Part shown: positions 35,060-43,980 of the stretch, piece by piece
Layout of the letters: every line of letters begins with the position of its first letter
Numbering within the stretch: the stretch's first letter is position 1
Assembly (NCBI GenBank): GCA_030765525.1
Contig: JAVCCK010000046.1
Location: 1-64,000 of the forward strand
From: Candidatus Lernaella stagnicola
GTDB taxonomy: Bacteria; Lernaellota; Lernaellaia; Lernaellales; Lernaellaceae
DNA length: 64,000 bases
Reading direction: 5' to 3'
Notes under the pieces: generated by a model
Databases searched by the model: none
Seen by the model: the letters and a program-made list of their open reading frames with translations, nothing else
Told to the model about the DNA's origin: nothing
Program-made: the position numbers and the translations under genes

Positions 35060-35815
35060 ATGCGACACGTTGCACTCGCCCTGCTTGTGTTTTGCCTTTG
35101 GCTGACGCCCGCTTTCGCCGCCGACCAAAACGACGAACCCGATCCCGACACCGGACCCAGAGATCAAGCGGATGGAGGCGATTTCGACACGGCGTACTAT
35201 CTGACCGTCGGACGCGCCGTCCGTTTGTACGACCTCACGCGGCTCAACCACAACCTGGATCGCGGCGGCGTCGACCCCTTTACCGGAGTGATCGACGACT
35301 GGAATTTCGAACTCGCGTTCATCATACCGCGCACCGCCCATTTCGCCCTAGTGGGCGGTTTTTGGGACCAAAAAACCGGCGGCCGCCCGGTCCACGCAGA
35401 ATTGCGCGGCTTCGAAATATACGGTCGTTGGGGGATGCCCCTATTCCGTAAGGACATGTTTTTTCTCTATCCGACCTTCGGCATCGGCTACGCCCAACGG
35501 GTCCTGGAGCTCGACGGCCGGCTTGCCGCGCTGGGCAGCCACGACCTGCCGAGCCGCGGTTCGGTGGATATCAAACAACGCGGCATGCTATTCGAGGTGG
35601 GCTTTCGTTTCGACTTGATCGATGGGTCGCCGGATGAATCCCGGGCGGCCTTTTTGTTCGCCGAATCCTTCATGATTGGTTGGATGGGCGTGCCGGTGGC
35701 CTCGGATTGGCAGCAGGGCGACCGCAAGGTCAGCGGCATCCCGGACGACATGATCCATACACTTTTCGCCAAAGTGAATATCGGGTTCGGCGTTGCCACA
35801 CGCAAAGCCCACTAG
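35060..35815 (+). CDS. Exported beta-barrel-like protein of the ABC cluster
   Basis: A 251-residue protein with a clear Sec signal peptide (residues 1-21, 'ALALLVFCLWLTPAFA'), then an acidic linker and beta-strand-rich sequence with alternating aromatics ('FALVGGFWDQ', 'FEIYGRWGMPLFRKDMFFLYPTFGIGYAQRV', 'GMLFEVGFRFDLID'). It ends in 'IGFGVATRKAH', so it lacks a classical C-terminal Phe. It looks like a small outer-membrane barrel or barrel-like lipid-binding protein. ATG 35060 has CAGGAG 8 bases upstream. Its position directly after the ABC permease suggests it works with that transporter. No domain family was recognised. Confidence 0.75.
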   Translation: MRHVALALLVFCLWLTPAFAADQNDEPDPDTGPRDQADGGDFDTAYYLTVGRAVRLYDLTRLNHNLDRGGVDPFTGVIDDWNFELAFIIPRTAHFALVGGFWDQKTGGRPVHAELRGFEIYGRWGMPLFRKDMFFLYPTFGIGYAQRVLELDGRLAALGSHDLPSRGSVDIKQRGMLFEVGFRFDLIDGSPDESRAAFLFAESFMIGWMGVPVASDWQQGDRKVSGIPDDMIHTLFAKVNIGFGVATRKAH

Positions 35816-35838
35816 CCCGCGGCGCACCGTTTACTGAT

Positions 35839-36375
35839 TCAATTCCCGCACCCCGAATCGTTGTCGTCATCATCGTTATCGTCGCCAACGGCGGCCGTTG
35901 TGTCATCGTCATCGGTGTCATCGCGGGTGTCATCGTCATCAACTCTGTCTTGATCGTCATTGTTGTCGTCATCGATCGGCGAGGTGTCGTCGTCAATCGG
36001 TGTCGTGTCGTCATCAAGCGGGGGCGGATCTGACGCGAGTTGATCGAGAAATATGTGCGCTGCGCCGCGGACCAAACCGCCCTCGCCCGGCAGCATCAGG
36101 AAGTTGGCGCTGACGGCCAGGTCGCGGCGGTCGTTGCCGTTCAGGTGGCTCACCAGAACGCCCGAGCCGAACCAGGTATCGGGAATGCCGTAGTACAATC
36201 CCGCCGGCATCTCCTCCGCCAACGACAGCACCGCGCCGGCGGCGGCCAGGGGGCCGAGGTAATCCTCGGTCATGCCCAGGATGGTCAAATCCGCTTGCTC
36301 GGCGCCGATGTCCGCAGCCGTGGCCAGTGCAAAAGTCGCCGAAAGCACGAACACCACCAGGTTTCGCCAGCGCAT
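35839..36375 (-). CDS. FG-GAP-like secreted protein with C-terminal poly-Asp/Cys tail
   Basis: A 178-residue protein with a signal peptide ('LVVFVLSATFALATA') and a short FG-GAP-like unit with an integrin-type calcium loop ('SHLNGNDRRDLAVSANFLMLPGE'). Its last third is an Asp-rich tail (about residues 125-170) ending S-G-C-G-N. The same kind of ending (poly-Asp then S-C-C-G) closes the large FG-GAP protein at 48081-50249. The tail has no hydrophobic helix, so it does not match known C-terminal sorting signals in full. ATG 36375 has AGGAGG 7 bases upstream; the in-frame extension to 36555 is not supported. It points toward the ABC cluster, 23 bases away. Confidence 0.8.
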   Translation of the reverse strand: MRWRNLVVFVLSATFALATAADIGAEQADLTILGMTEDYLGPLAAAGAVLSLAEEMPAGLYYGIPDTWFGSGVLVSHLNGNDRRDLAVSANFLMLPGEGGLVRGAAHIFLDQLASDPPPLDDDTTPIDDDTSPIDDDNNDDQDRVDDDDTRDDTDDDDTTAAVGDDNDDDDNDSGCGN

Positions 36376-36449
36376 GGTGTGCCTCCTTATACAAAAAGGT
36401 CGCACAGGAGGGACGATACCACCCGTGGTGCGCGATTCGCAAATAAAGG

Positions 36450-37817
36450 TCAGGGCAGAAGTTGGTTGGCGCGGCGCTTCCAGCGGTAAAACGATTCGTA
36501 ATCCCAGCGCTCGGGGAAACGCCGCCAGTGTGCCTCGCAAGCGAACGACCGCCACGTCTTACTCAGAAACCCGATCGCCGTGCGCGGCGCTTGCGTGATG
36601 CCGAACAGACGCCCCGGCACGGACTCGGCGCTGATGCGCAGGGGCTTCGCGGTAAGCGTTTTCTCCATATCTTCGGTTTGCATGACCCCGTGGCGCATCA
36701 GGGGTTCGCTTTGCTCCATGGGATCGAGCTTCTCGAGAATGCGCCGATTGGCGTCGTAGCTGGCCAACACCGCGCCGCGACCGCGCTGATAGGCTGCCAA
36801 CCAGGGCCACAGCGCTTCCGTCGTCGCCGGACGGCCGCTACGCAATATGCGCGATAATTGCAGCGCGAGGCCGTGCCCGGCCAGCATCCCGGACGTCACT
36901 CCGCTGGCGTGAAGCGGCACGACCATGCGGCCGGCGTCGCCGATGGTGGCAAAACCGTCGGCCACCAGGCGCGCCCCGGCCCGTCGTATGGGAATCGTAT
37001 TCGACCCGCGGGTGATTTCCTTCGTGAGGAAATCGCAACGCACGGCGAGGTTGTCGATCATCATCGCGGCCGTCGGCGGCGCGTTTTCCTCTTTGACTCC
37101 CACCAAAAGAAAGGCGTGCCGATTTTTCAGTGATACGAATACCGAGTGGGTGCTGTACGAACCGTTTTGCCCGACCTGGTGCATCGTGATGTCGTCGAGA
37201 ACCAATCCGGCGTCCACCGCCGCGCGCGCTTTGTCCACGTCGATCTTGTACATGCGCGACTCGGCCAGCACGTGATCGGTGGGCCGGTCGACAAAATCCA
37301 TGCCCCAATGGGCCGGAAGCTGCCGCGTGAGCACGGCGTCAATGCCGGTGGCGTCGATTACCATCTGGGCCTGAAGTTTGCTTCGCCTACCCTTCGGACT
37401 ACGCACCACGACGCCGGTCACGCGCTCGCCTTCGATGATCGGCTCCTCGACCCGCCAACCGAACTTCACTTGCGCGCCGGCATCGCGCGCGTAACCGGCT
37501 AGCCTGCGCACCATGGGCTGCAAATACACCGCGTACATGGCGTGGCCGTTGAACCGCATAACTTCTACGCCGCCGGGCGAAAATATCCGCGCGCCCTTTT
37601 GCACGAAGGCAATTTCATCGGGCGGCGGCTCGGGCACGGCGCAGGCGGCGAAGGTCGCTTTGTCCAGCTCGATCACGCAGGGGTTGCCGAATTCCTTTTC
37701 GGGTGCGGCCTCCAGCAGCAGCACCGACAGGCCGACGCGGGCGCACGAGAATGCCGCGATGGCTCCGGCCGGGCCGGCGCCGACGATGATGACCTGCGGG
37801 TCGGGTTTCTTGGGCAT
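36450..37817 (-). CDS. FAD-dependent oxidoreductase, geranylgeranyl-reductase-like
   Basis: A 455-residue flavoprotein. The N-terminal dinucleotide fold is 'VIIVGAGPAGAIAAFSCARVG', with the acidic end 'VLLLEA' for FAD ribose; 'DATG' in 'MVIDATGIDAVL' and the C-terminal FAD motif 'FATIGDAGRMVVPLHASGVTSGMLAGHGLA' are typical. The family contains enzymes that reduce or oxidise isoprenoid chains or other lipids. The C-terminal 120 residues are unusual and basic. ATG 37817 has GGAGGA 7 bases upstream. It lies 84 bases from the mutase gene on the same strand and may share its mRNA. Substrate unknown. Confidence 0.85.
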   Translation of the reverse strand: MPKKPDPQVIIVGAGPAGAIAAFSCARVGLSVLLLEAAPEKEFGNPCVIELDKATFAACAVPEPPPDEIAFVQKGARIFSPGGVEVMRFNGHAMYAVYLQPMVRRLAGYARDAGAQVKFGWRVEEPIIEGERVTGVVVRSPKGRRSKLQAQMVIDATGIDAVLTRQLPAHWGMDFVDRPTDHVLAESRMYKIDVDKARAAVDAGLVLDDITMHQVGQNGSYSTHSVFVSLKNRHAFLLVGVKEENAPPTAAMMIDNLAVRCDFLTKEITRGSNTIPIRRAGARLVADGFATIGDAGRMVVPLHASGVTSGMLAGHGLALQLSRILRSGRPATTEALWPWLAAYQRGRGAVLASYDANRRILEKLDPMEQSEPLMRHGVMQTEDMEKTLTAKPLRISAESVPGRLFGITQAPRTAIGFLSKTWRSFACEAHWRRFPERWDYESFYRWKRRANQLLP

Positions 37818-37901
37818 GGCGTTCCTCCGCTTGGCGAGGCTGTTCGATTCGCCGCATCCGATTCGACAAAATGGTGTATCAGGTTCCGCTGTGGGGCGCA
37901 A

Positions 37902-39572
37902 TTACACGACGATCACTTCCTGGTAGCGGCCCCAGAGGACGACCAACGTGTTGACGATTTCACCGAGAGAGGCGTAGGCCTCGACGGCTTCCAGGATCGG
38001 CGGCATGAGATTCTCGCCGCTCTTGGCGGCGGCGTCGATTTTGGCCAGGGCAACATCGACGGCGGCCTGGTCGCGCTTGGCTTTCACCTTTTCCAGGTGC
38101 GCAACCTGCTCCGGTTCCACCGCCGGATCGACACGCAGCAGGTCCTCAAGCGGCTTCTCTTCCTGCTTGTATTTGTTGAGGCCGACGATGATGCGCTCGT
38201 CCCGATTGACTTCCTTTTCCCACTCGTACGCCTTGTCCTGGATCTCGCGCTGCGGGTACCCCTTCATGATCGCCCGGACCATGCCGCCCAGCCCGTCGAT
38301 CGTCTCGATGTACGCCGCAGCCCCGCTCTCGATCTGCTCCGTCATCGCCTCGATGGCATACGCGCCGCCGAGCGGGTCGATAATATCCGCCGCGCCCGAT
38401 TCCTCGGCGATGATCTGCTGCGTGCGCAACGCGATGGTCACCGCCTGCTCGCTGGGCAGCGCCAGCGCCTCGTCGAAGCTGTTGGTGTGCAGGCTTTGCG
38501 TGCCGCCGAGCACCGAGGCCAACGCCTGCAGCGTGACGCGCACGACGTTGTTGAGCGGCTGCTGGGCGGTGAGCATCGACCCGGCGGTCTGGGTGTGGAA
38601 GCGCACCATCATGCTCTTGGGATTTTTCGCGCCGAAGCGCTCTTTCATGATCCGCGCCCACAAGCGGCGGGCCGCGCGGAACTTGGCCACCTCTTCCAGG
38701 AAGTTGTTGTGCACGTTGAAAAAGAAGCTGAGCCGCCCGGCGAAAGCGTCCACGTCGAGCCCCGTCTTGATGGCGGCGTCCACGTAGGCGATGCCGTCGG
38801 CCAAGGTGAAGGCGACTTCCTGCACGGCGCTGCTGCCCGCTTCGCGGATGTGATATCCGCTGATGCTGATCGTGTTCCACTTCGGCACATGCTGCGAGCA
38901 ATATTCGAAGATGTCGGCAACGATGCGCATCGAGGGTTCGGGCGGGAAGATATACGTGCCGCGCGCCATGTATTCCTTGAGCACGTCGTTTTGGATGGTG
39001 CCGCGCAGGTTCTCGACCGGCACGCCCTGCTTTTTGCCCACGGCGATGTACATGGCCAGCAGCACCGCGGCGGGCGCGTTGATCGTCATCGACGTGCTGA
39101 CCTTCGCCAGCGGAATGCCGTCGAGCAATTGCTCCAGGTCGGCCAAAGTGTCGATGGCCACGCCGGTTTTACCGACCTCGCCGCGCGCCATGGGATCGTC
39201 GGAGTCGTAGCCCATTTGCGTGGGCAGATCGAAGGCGGTGGACAGGCCGGTTTGTCCCTGCTGGAGCAAAAACTTGAAGCGTTCGTTGGTCAGCTTGGCC
39301 GAACCGAAACCGGAGTACTGGCGCATCGTCCAGAAACGCCCGCGGTACATCGTGGGTTGAACCCCGCGCGTGAAGGGATACACGCCGGGATAACCGCTGT
39401 CGCGCAGGTAATCCTGCCCGGCGGTGTCGTCCGGTGTGAACATCCGTTTCATCTCGATTTCGCTGGTCGTCGCGAAGTGTTCGCGTCGTTCGGGAAAGCG
39501 TTCAAGGGTTTTGGCAACGGTCGTTTCCTGCCACCGTTTCTTCGCTTCGCGGATTTTGTCGAGATCGGACAT
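37902..39572 (-). CDS. Methylmalonyl-CoA mutase large subunit (no B12-binding domain)
   Basis: A 556-residue catalytic barrel of the acyl-CoA mutase family, which interconverts (R)-methylmalonyl-CoA and succinyl-CoA with adenosylcobalamin. Seen: '[45 protein letters not shown]' (here broken; the RQYxGF Tyr and the TGLSxAFDLPTQ block are diagnostic), '[12 protein letters not shown]' with the catalytic His, and '[40 protein letters not shown]'. The B12-binding domain and a small subunit are absent both in the protein and nearby, as in archaeal-type two-chain mutases, so a partner must be encoded elsewhere. Start ATG 39572 follows AAGGGG 6 bases away. Confidence 0.92.
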   Translation of the reverse strand: MSDLDKIREAKKRWQETTVAKTLERFPERREHFATTSEIEMKRMFTPDDTAGQDYLRDSGYPGVYPFTRGVQPTMYRGRFWTMRQYSGFGSAKLTNERFKFLLQQGQTGLSTAFDLPTQMGYDSDDPMARGEVGKTGVAIDTLADLEQLLDGIPLAKVSTSMTINAPAAVLLAMYIAVGKKQGVPVENLRGTIQNDVLKEYMARGTYIFPPEPSMRIVADIFEYCSQHVPKWNTISISGYHIREAGSSAVQEVAFTLADGIAYVDAAIKTGLDVDAFAGRLSFFFNVHNNFLEEVAKFRAARRLWARIMKERFGAKNPKSMMVRFHTQTAGSMLTAQQPLNNVVRVTLQALASVLGGTQSLHTNSFDEALALPSEQAVTIALRTQQIIAEESGAADIIDPLGGAYAIEAMTEQIESGAAAYIETIDGLGGMVRAIMKGYPQREIQDKAYEWEKEVNRDERIIVGLNKYKQEEKPLEDLLRVDPAVEPEQVAHLEKVKAKRDQAAVDVALAKIDAAAKSGENLMPPILEAVEAYASLGEIVNTLVVLWGRYQEVIVV

Positions 39573-39654
39573 GGCGGGCCCCTTTTTGCCTGACGGAAGT
39601 GAAGTACCCGACAAATCTAGCCTTGCCCGAAAGCCGGTGCAAGGTGATCGGGAC

Positions 39655-40584
39655 CTACTCGATCCATCCCTCGCGCGTGATGCGCTCGGAGAGGCGCACG
39701 GCGATCAGCGAGTGGCCCAGGGGCGTGGGGTGTTCGTGGTCGAAGATCAACTCACGCGGCGGGCGACTCTGCTCCCGGAAGGCGTCCAGCGTGCGAACGA
39801 CCGGCGCCGTAAAGCGGTAGCCGACGCCGTCTAAGTCGGAAGTGATCCCGGCCCGCTCGGCCATCAGGTACTCGACCAGCAGCAACCGCGCGCCCAGCGC
39901 TTCGCACGCCGCCTGCAGCGCGGTGATGTCGTCGTTTTGCTCCAAATACGTTGCCGGGGGCGAGGGACGATGCATCGCGCGCACCGCATGGTTCAACACC
40001 AAAAACGCCTTGCTGCGAAACAGGTACGGATGCAGGCGTTCCAGCGAGGGGGCGACCGACTGCCCGGAACCCCGCATCCACAAGGCCGCCTCCTGCCCGG
40101 TGCCGTAGTAGAGAACCAAATCCGGCTCGTAGGCCGCCAGGTTCTCGGTCAGATGCGCGGTCGCCTGCCGCGTGCCGTAACCGACGACGCCCGCGTTGAG
40201 CACCTCGACCCGGTCGGCGCCGTAGCGCTCCTTGAGCAAGGCATCAAGCTTGGCGCTGAACGTCGATTCGGGCCGAACCAGCGCGCCCCACACGCACGAG
40301 TCGCCGATCGCGACGACACGAAACAGCCCCGGCGGTTTGCCCGGCGCCACGTCGCTGCGGCCGCGGAACAGTTGCTGCTCGTCCCACGCCCACCCGATTT
40401 TCCGGTCGGCGACCAAATCCTGTTCGCGGAATTCCCGAAGTTGGGGGCCATCAGCCCGGCTAACCACAACATGCAGGCCCACGCGCGCCGCAATCTCCAG
40501 CAAGGCGAAAAAGGCGCAGACGGCGATCGCCGCGAAGAGCAGCTTTTTCGGCAGGTTTCGACGTAGGCGCAACAAACTTCGCAC
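39655..40584 (-). CDS. Membrane-anchored SGNH-hydrolase-like protein
   Basis: A 309-residue protein: signal anchor (about residues 15-35, '[21 protein letters not shown]') then an SGNH domain with block I '[11 protein letters not shown]' (nucleophile Ser), '[13 protein letters not shown]' (oxyanion Gly) and '[11 protein letters not shown]' (Asp-His). All four hallmarks are present, so an active esterase or acetyltransferase of a surface glycan or lipid is likely. GTG 40584 was chosen because GGAG lies 7 bases before it; the longer in-frame TTG start at 40599 has no such site. The neighbouring gene is a close paralogue. Confidence 0.85.
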   Translation of the reverse strand: MRSLLRLRRNLPKKLLFAAIAVCAFFALLEIAARVGLHVVVSRADGPQLREFREQDLVADRKIGWAWDEQQLFRGRSDVAPGKPPGLFRVVAIGDSCVWGALVRPESTFSAKLDALLKERYGADRVEVLNAGVVGYGTRQATAHLTENLAAYEPDLVLYYGTGQEAALWMRGSGQSVAPSLERLHPYLFRSKAFLVLNHAVRAMHRPSPPATYLEQNDDITALQAACEALGARLLLVEYLMAERAGITSDLDGVGYRFTAPVVRTLDAFREQSRPPRELIFDHEHPTPLGHSLIAVRLSERITREGWIE

Positions 40585-40677
40585 AAGATTCTCCGCCAAC
40601 CCGGCGGTGGCCGGGGAAGGTTCCAGGGTTGGGGGAAAGACTAAACCGCGCCGCCGCGCCGCGCAAACCGCCGGGGC

Positions 40678-41610
40678 TCAGCGGACCAAGTCACGCCTGG
40701 TGATTTCGGTGAAAAGGCGCGAGGCGATCAGCGTGTGCCCGGCGGGCGTGGGATGCACGTGGTCGTACATCAGCTCGTCGAGCGGGCGCCCTTGCTCGCG
40801 AAAGGCGTCCAAGGTCCGCACGACCGGCACATTGAATTGCAGGCCGGCGCCCGCGATGTCCGAAGTCAGCCCGCCGCGCTCCACCAGCAGATACTCCACG
40901 AGTACTAAGTCCGCGCCGAGCGTGCGACACAGAGATTCCAACTCCGCGAGGTCGTCATTCTGCGGCAGCCAGGTATCGGGCTTGCGCCGTGCGGTCAAAC
41001 GGCGGACGGCATGGGCCGTCACCAAAAACAGCTTGCTGCGCAGCAGGTAGGGAGACAGCGGTTCGAGCCCCGGCAGTCGTGAATGCCGCGCGCCCTGCAG
41101 GCGCGCTTCGGCGTTGGAACCGGTGCCGTAATAGATCACCAGATCCGGCCGGTACGGCGCGAGTGTTTCCCGCAAATGCGTGATGACCTGCCGCGTCCCG
41201 TACCCGACGACGCCCGCGTTGAGCACCTCGACCCGCCCCCGGCCGAAGCGATCGCGCAGCAGCCGGCCCAGCTTGGCCGAAAACGTCGCCGGCGGCGGTA
41301 CCATCGCGCCCCACACGCACGAATCGCCGACGGTGATGATACGAAACAGGCCGGGGTGCGGCCCCTCTTCGACGTTCACGCCGCCGCGAAACAACATCGG
41401 CTCGTTCCACGCCCACCCCGTGTCTTGCGTCGGCACGAGGTCCGCCTCCCGAAACTCCCACAACCGCGATCCGTAGGTGTGATGCAGGTAGAGATGGAGG
41501 CCCAGCCGCGCCGCGCCCTCGGCCAGCACGAAAAAGATCACGACCGCGGCCAACACGAACCACGGACGGCGATGCAGCGAACGGCGCAATAGTGGTATGC
41601 GGGGCGTCAA
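40678..41610 (-). CDS. Paralogous membrane-anchored SGNH-hydrolase-like protein
   Basis: A 310-residue close relative of the adjacent gene, with the same architecture: anchor 'FVLAAVVIFFVLAEGAARL', block I 'IITVGDSCVWG', '[13 protein letters not shown]' and 'YDHVHPTPAGH'. It starts at TTG 41610 with GGGAG 7 bases upstream. It lies 15 bases after a polytopic membrane protein gene and is part of an apparent operon dciA - membrane protein - SGNH - SGNH. Tandem duplication is the likely origin. The position beside a membrane glycosyltransferase-like protein supports a glycan or lipid substrate. Confidence 0.85.
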   Translation of the reverse strand: MTPRIPLLRRSLHRRPWFVLAAVVIFFVLAEGAARLGLHLYLHHTYGSRLWEFREADLVPTQDTGWAWNEPMLFRGGVNVEEGPHPGLFRIITVGDSCVWGAMVPPPATFSAKLGRLLRDRFGRGRVEVLNAGVVGYGTRQVITHLRETLAPYRPDLVIYYGTGSNAEARLQGARHSRLPGLEPLSPYLLRSKLFLVTAHAVRRLTARRKPDTWLPQNDDLAELESLCRTLGADLVLVEYLLVERGGLTSDIAGAGLQFNVPVVRTLDAFREQGRPLDELMYDHVHPTPAGHTLIASRLFTEITRRDLVR

Positions 41611-41625
41611 CAGAATGCTCCCGGT

Positions 41626-43326
41626 TTACATCGGCATGCGCCCCGTATGCGGGTGCATACGCAGCATGATCCCTTCGACGAACCACCCGGCCGTGGCCGG
41701 TTCGGCCGGACGCCATTTCGCGCGATCGTCGAGCCAAGTGCGGATCGTCGCCTCGTCGGCCAATGCCAGCGGCGGCGGTCCCCTGCGATCCTGGTTCAGA
41801 ATGTCCTGCGCGATTTCCGCCTGCGCGATCACCAGACTCGTCAGGTCCACAAAGTGCTCGTGCGCAGCGTCCAGGCCGATGATCTGCCGCCGATCGTACA
41901 GCGGGAGGCGGGCGAACTTCCCGACGGCCTGCCCGCTGGGTGCGACGCTTTCGCGCAGCGCCAGCCAACCGTCCACCAGCATGCGAAAACGCACCTGGCG
42001 CGTCTCGACACCGTGATAGTAAGCCGACAAAAACGCCGCCTCGACCAGGTCGGTCGTGTTCGCCTGCGCGAGCACAACAATGTCGGTTCCGTCGGCAACC
42101 GCGGCGATCAGGCCCGATAGATCCTGGCCCATGCGCTGGATATTTCGCGCCCGCTCGGCGCGTTGCTGCACGATCCACGCGGTCTGCGGTATCAACACGA
42201 CGGCCACGAGTATCGCCAGTACGATACGTGTCCGCCGCAGTTCGGGACGCGGCCAAAGGTCGGCGATCCAGAGCGCAAAAAAAGCGAGCGCCGGGTAGAA
42301 CGCCGCCCAAGCCGTCGCGGGGGCATCGTGCCGCAGGGGCTGCAACGTCAACAGCGCGGGCAGCAGCGAGGCCAATATGATCGCCGGCCATACGAGAACC
42401 GAGGGGCGACGGCGCGCGCGAATAACGGTAATCGTGGCCACGGCCGCCAAGGGAATCGCCACCAACAGCGGCGTCAGCCAGCGCGAGCCGAGGGAAAGGT
42501 CGCCGAGCGCGGGCCACGCCAGGGCGCGCAACAACCAACCGGTCGCTTCGGCCAGTTGCCGCGGTTGCCACGCCAGTAAAAGCTGCCAGGAAAGGAACAT
42601 ATCCGGCACGGCGCGCGCGACGATGTAGGTTGCTCCGACGCCGATGCCGACGGCCACCGGCGGCTCCAGCCGCCTCAGCCATCCCACCTTTTCCAAATTG
42701 CGCGGCGCCAGGAACGAGACCAACAAAACGGCCGGCACCACGAGCAAGCCCGACGCGTCGAAGATCGAGGCCAGCACCGCGAACAACGTCACAGCCACCA
42801 CCGGCATGAAGCGTCCTTCGCGGAGCACAACCATCGTGTACGCGACCGCGCTCAGCACGCAGAACATCGCCAGCATGCCGCCAAAAGGCGTGATTCCAGA
42901 AACGGTTCCCGCCGCCAGCGGGTGCAGGCCCACGAGCAACGCGGCCACCGCGGCCGTGCGGCGGTTGGGTCGCCATTGGTAGGCCACCAACGCCGTTAGC
43001 CCCATGATAAACAGATGCAGTAGCAGCGCCGCCAAGAGTTGCGGAGCCGGAGAGTCTCCCAATACGGCAAACAAGATCGCGTGCACCAACAACGTCACCG
43101 GGGAAGCCAGACCGATTGCTCGCTGCAGTTCCGGACCGCCGAGGGCGGGCGCGATGCCCAGCCGGGCAAATCCCAAGTCGCCCAACAGACGCGCACTGCC
43201 GGCAATCACGTAATCGGCGGCATCACGAAAACCGAACGCAGCCAGCGGCGAGAGCAGCAGCAGAGGGACGATGATCAAAAACAGCGCCGTCGCCAGCTTG
43301 CGGCGGGAGATGCCGGGCGGGCTCAC
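41626..43326 (-). CDS. Polytopic membrane protein, TMTC/GT-C-like
   Basis: A 566-residue inner-membrane protein with about ten hydrophobic segments up to residue 400, then a soluble C-terminal domain. The pattern 'AALLVGLHPLAAGTVSGITPFGGMLAMFCVLSAVAY' resembles the conserved loop of TMTC-type O-glycosyltransferases and bacterial relatives ('HPxxxEAVxWxxGRxxxLA'), although the usual acidic residues differ. GTG 43326 has AGGAG 8 bases upstream and overlaps the dciA stop by 4 bases. It is followed by two SGNH genes that may modify the same glycan. Function is unproven. Confidence 0.7.
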   Translation of the reverse strand: MSPPGISRRKLATALFLIIVPLLLLSPLAAFGFRDAADYVIAGSARLLGDLGFARLGIAPALGGPELQRAIGLASPVTLLVHAILFAVLGDSPAPQLLAALLLHLFIMGLTALVAYQWRPNRRTAAVAALLVGLHPLAAGTVSGITPFGGMLAMFCVLSAVAYTMVVLREGRFMPVVAVTLFAVLASIFDASGLLVVPAVLLVSFLAPRNLEKVGWLRRLEPPVAVGIGVGATYIVARAVPDMFLSWQLLLAWQPRQLAEATGWLLRALAWPALGDLSLGSRWLTPLLVAIPLAAVATITVIRARRRPSVLVWPAIILASLLPALLTLQPLRHDAPATAWAAFYPALAFFALWIADLWPRPELRRTRIVLAILVAVVLIPQTAWIVQQRAERARNIQRMGQDLSGLIAAVADGTDIVVLAQANTTDLVEAAFLSAYYHGVETRQVRFRMLVDGWLALRESVAPSGQAVGKFARLPLYDRRQIIGLDAAHEHFVDLTSLVIAQAEIAQDILNQDRRGPPPLALADEATIRTWLDDRAKWRPAEPATAGWFVEGIMLRMHPHTGRMPM

Positions 43327-43844
43327 TCTTCGTTCTCCTCACGCCGTTTTTGCAGGCGGCGGCCATTGGCCCACACCCGGGCCATTAATTGGCGCAATTC
43401 GGGTTGGCCCGCGAGTTTCGTGCGTCCCAGGGCGTCGTCGATATCGGCCGTTTCCACCTCCACGTCGCTTAAGGGCGGCTTGCTCGGACGCGGGCGCAGG
43501 GGCGCATCGATGGGACCGATGACAAAATGCAGCTTGTGAATGCCGCAGTGGCCGGCAACCTGCTCGATTTTTTCCAGAATCATGTCGTAGTGCTGCCGCA
43601 GGTCGCCCGCCCACATGGCGTCGACGACGCGGACAAAGAGCTTGCTGCCGGCAATGCGCTGCGGTTGGCTGACCTCCGCGTACCGCCGCCCGACAATGTC
43701 GATCCACCGCGAGAAGACGAGCGAGCGATCCAGGTCCGGCAGGCGTAGCTCGCCCGACAACCGTTGCAGCAGCCCGAGGCTGTCGATCGTCTTGCCGACC
43801 CGGCGCTTTCGCTTCGCTTTGTTTCGTTTGTTTGCGGCGGCCAT
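43323..43844 (-). CDS. dciA: DciA-like protein (DUF721), replicative helicase loader
   Basis: A 173-residue protein with a basic N-terminus and the DUF721 core: 'LVFSRWIDIVGRRYAEVSQPQRIAGSKLFVRVVDAMWAGDLRQHYDMILEKI', recognised by the W-x-x-x-V-G and L-x-V-x-V-x-x-x-x-W-A-x-x-L pattern. DciA loads the DnaB helicase in bacteria that lack DnaC/DnaI. ATG 43844 has GAGGAG 5 bases upstream. Unusually, it heads an operon of envelope genes (its stop overlaps the next start) rather than standing near recF/gyrB or secA. Confidence 0.85.
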   Translation of the reverse strand: MAAANKRNKAKRKRRVGKTIDSLGLLQRLSGELRLPDLDRSLVFSRWIDIVGRRYAEVSQPQRIAGSKLFVRVVDAMWAGDLRQHYDMILEKIEQVAGHCGIHKLHFVIGPIDAPLRPRPSKPPLSDVEVETADIDDALGRTKLAGQPELRQLMARVWANGRRLQKRREENEE

Positions 43845-43980
43845 CCCTTCTCCTCGCCCCTATCATGCGTTGCCCCGCACGCCGGGTAAAGGCCGCGCCC
43901 CCCCTGCCCCCTTGCGGCTGCGGCGTCGGAGGAGTAACTTTTGCGCCCGTTGAACCAGAACCGTCTTTAGGACAGGTGGC

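Noticed and set aside
37542-39593. A 683-codon open frame antisense to the methylmalonyl-CoA mutase gene
   Set aside because: Antisense of a well-recognised gene in GC-rich DNA; composition (His/Gln/Arg-rich) is typical of a shadow frame and no ribosome site or domain was seen.
40955-42976. A 673-codon open frame in another minus-strand frame over the SGNH and TMTC-like genes
   Set aside because: Gly/Arg/Ala-rich with no domain; the overlapping SGNH and membrane-protein frames have clear motifs, so this is a shadow.
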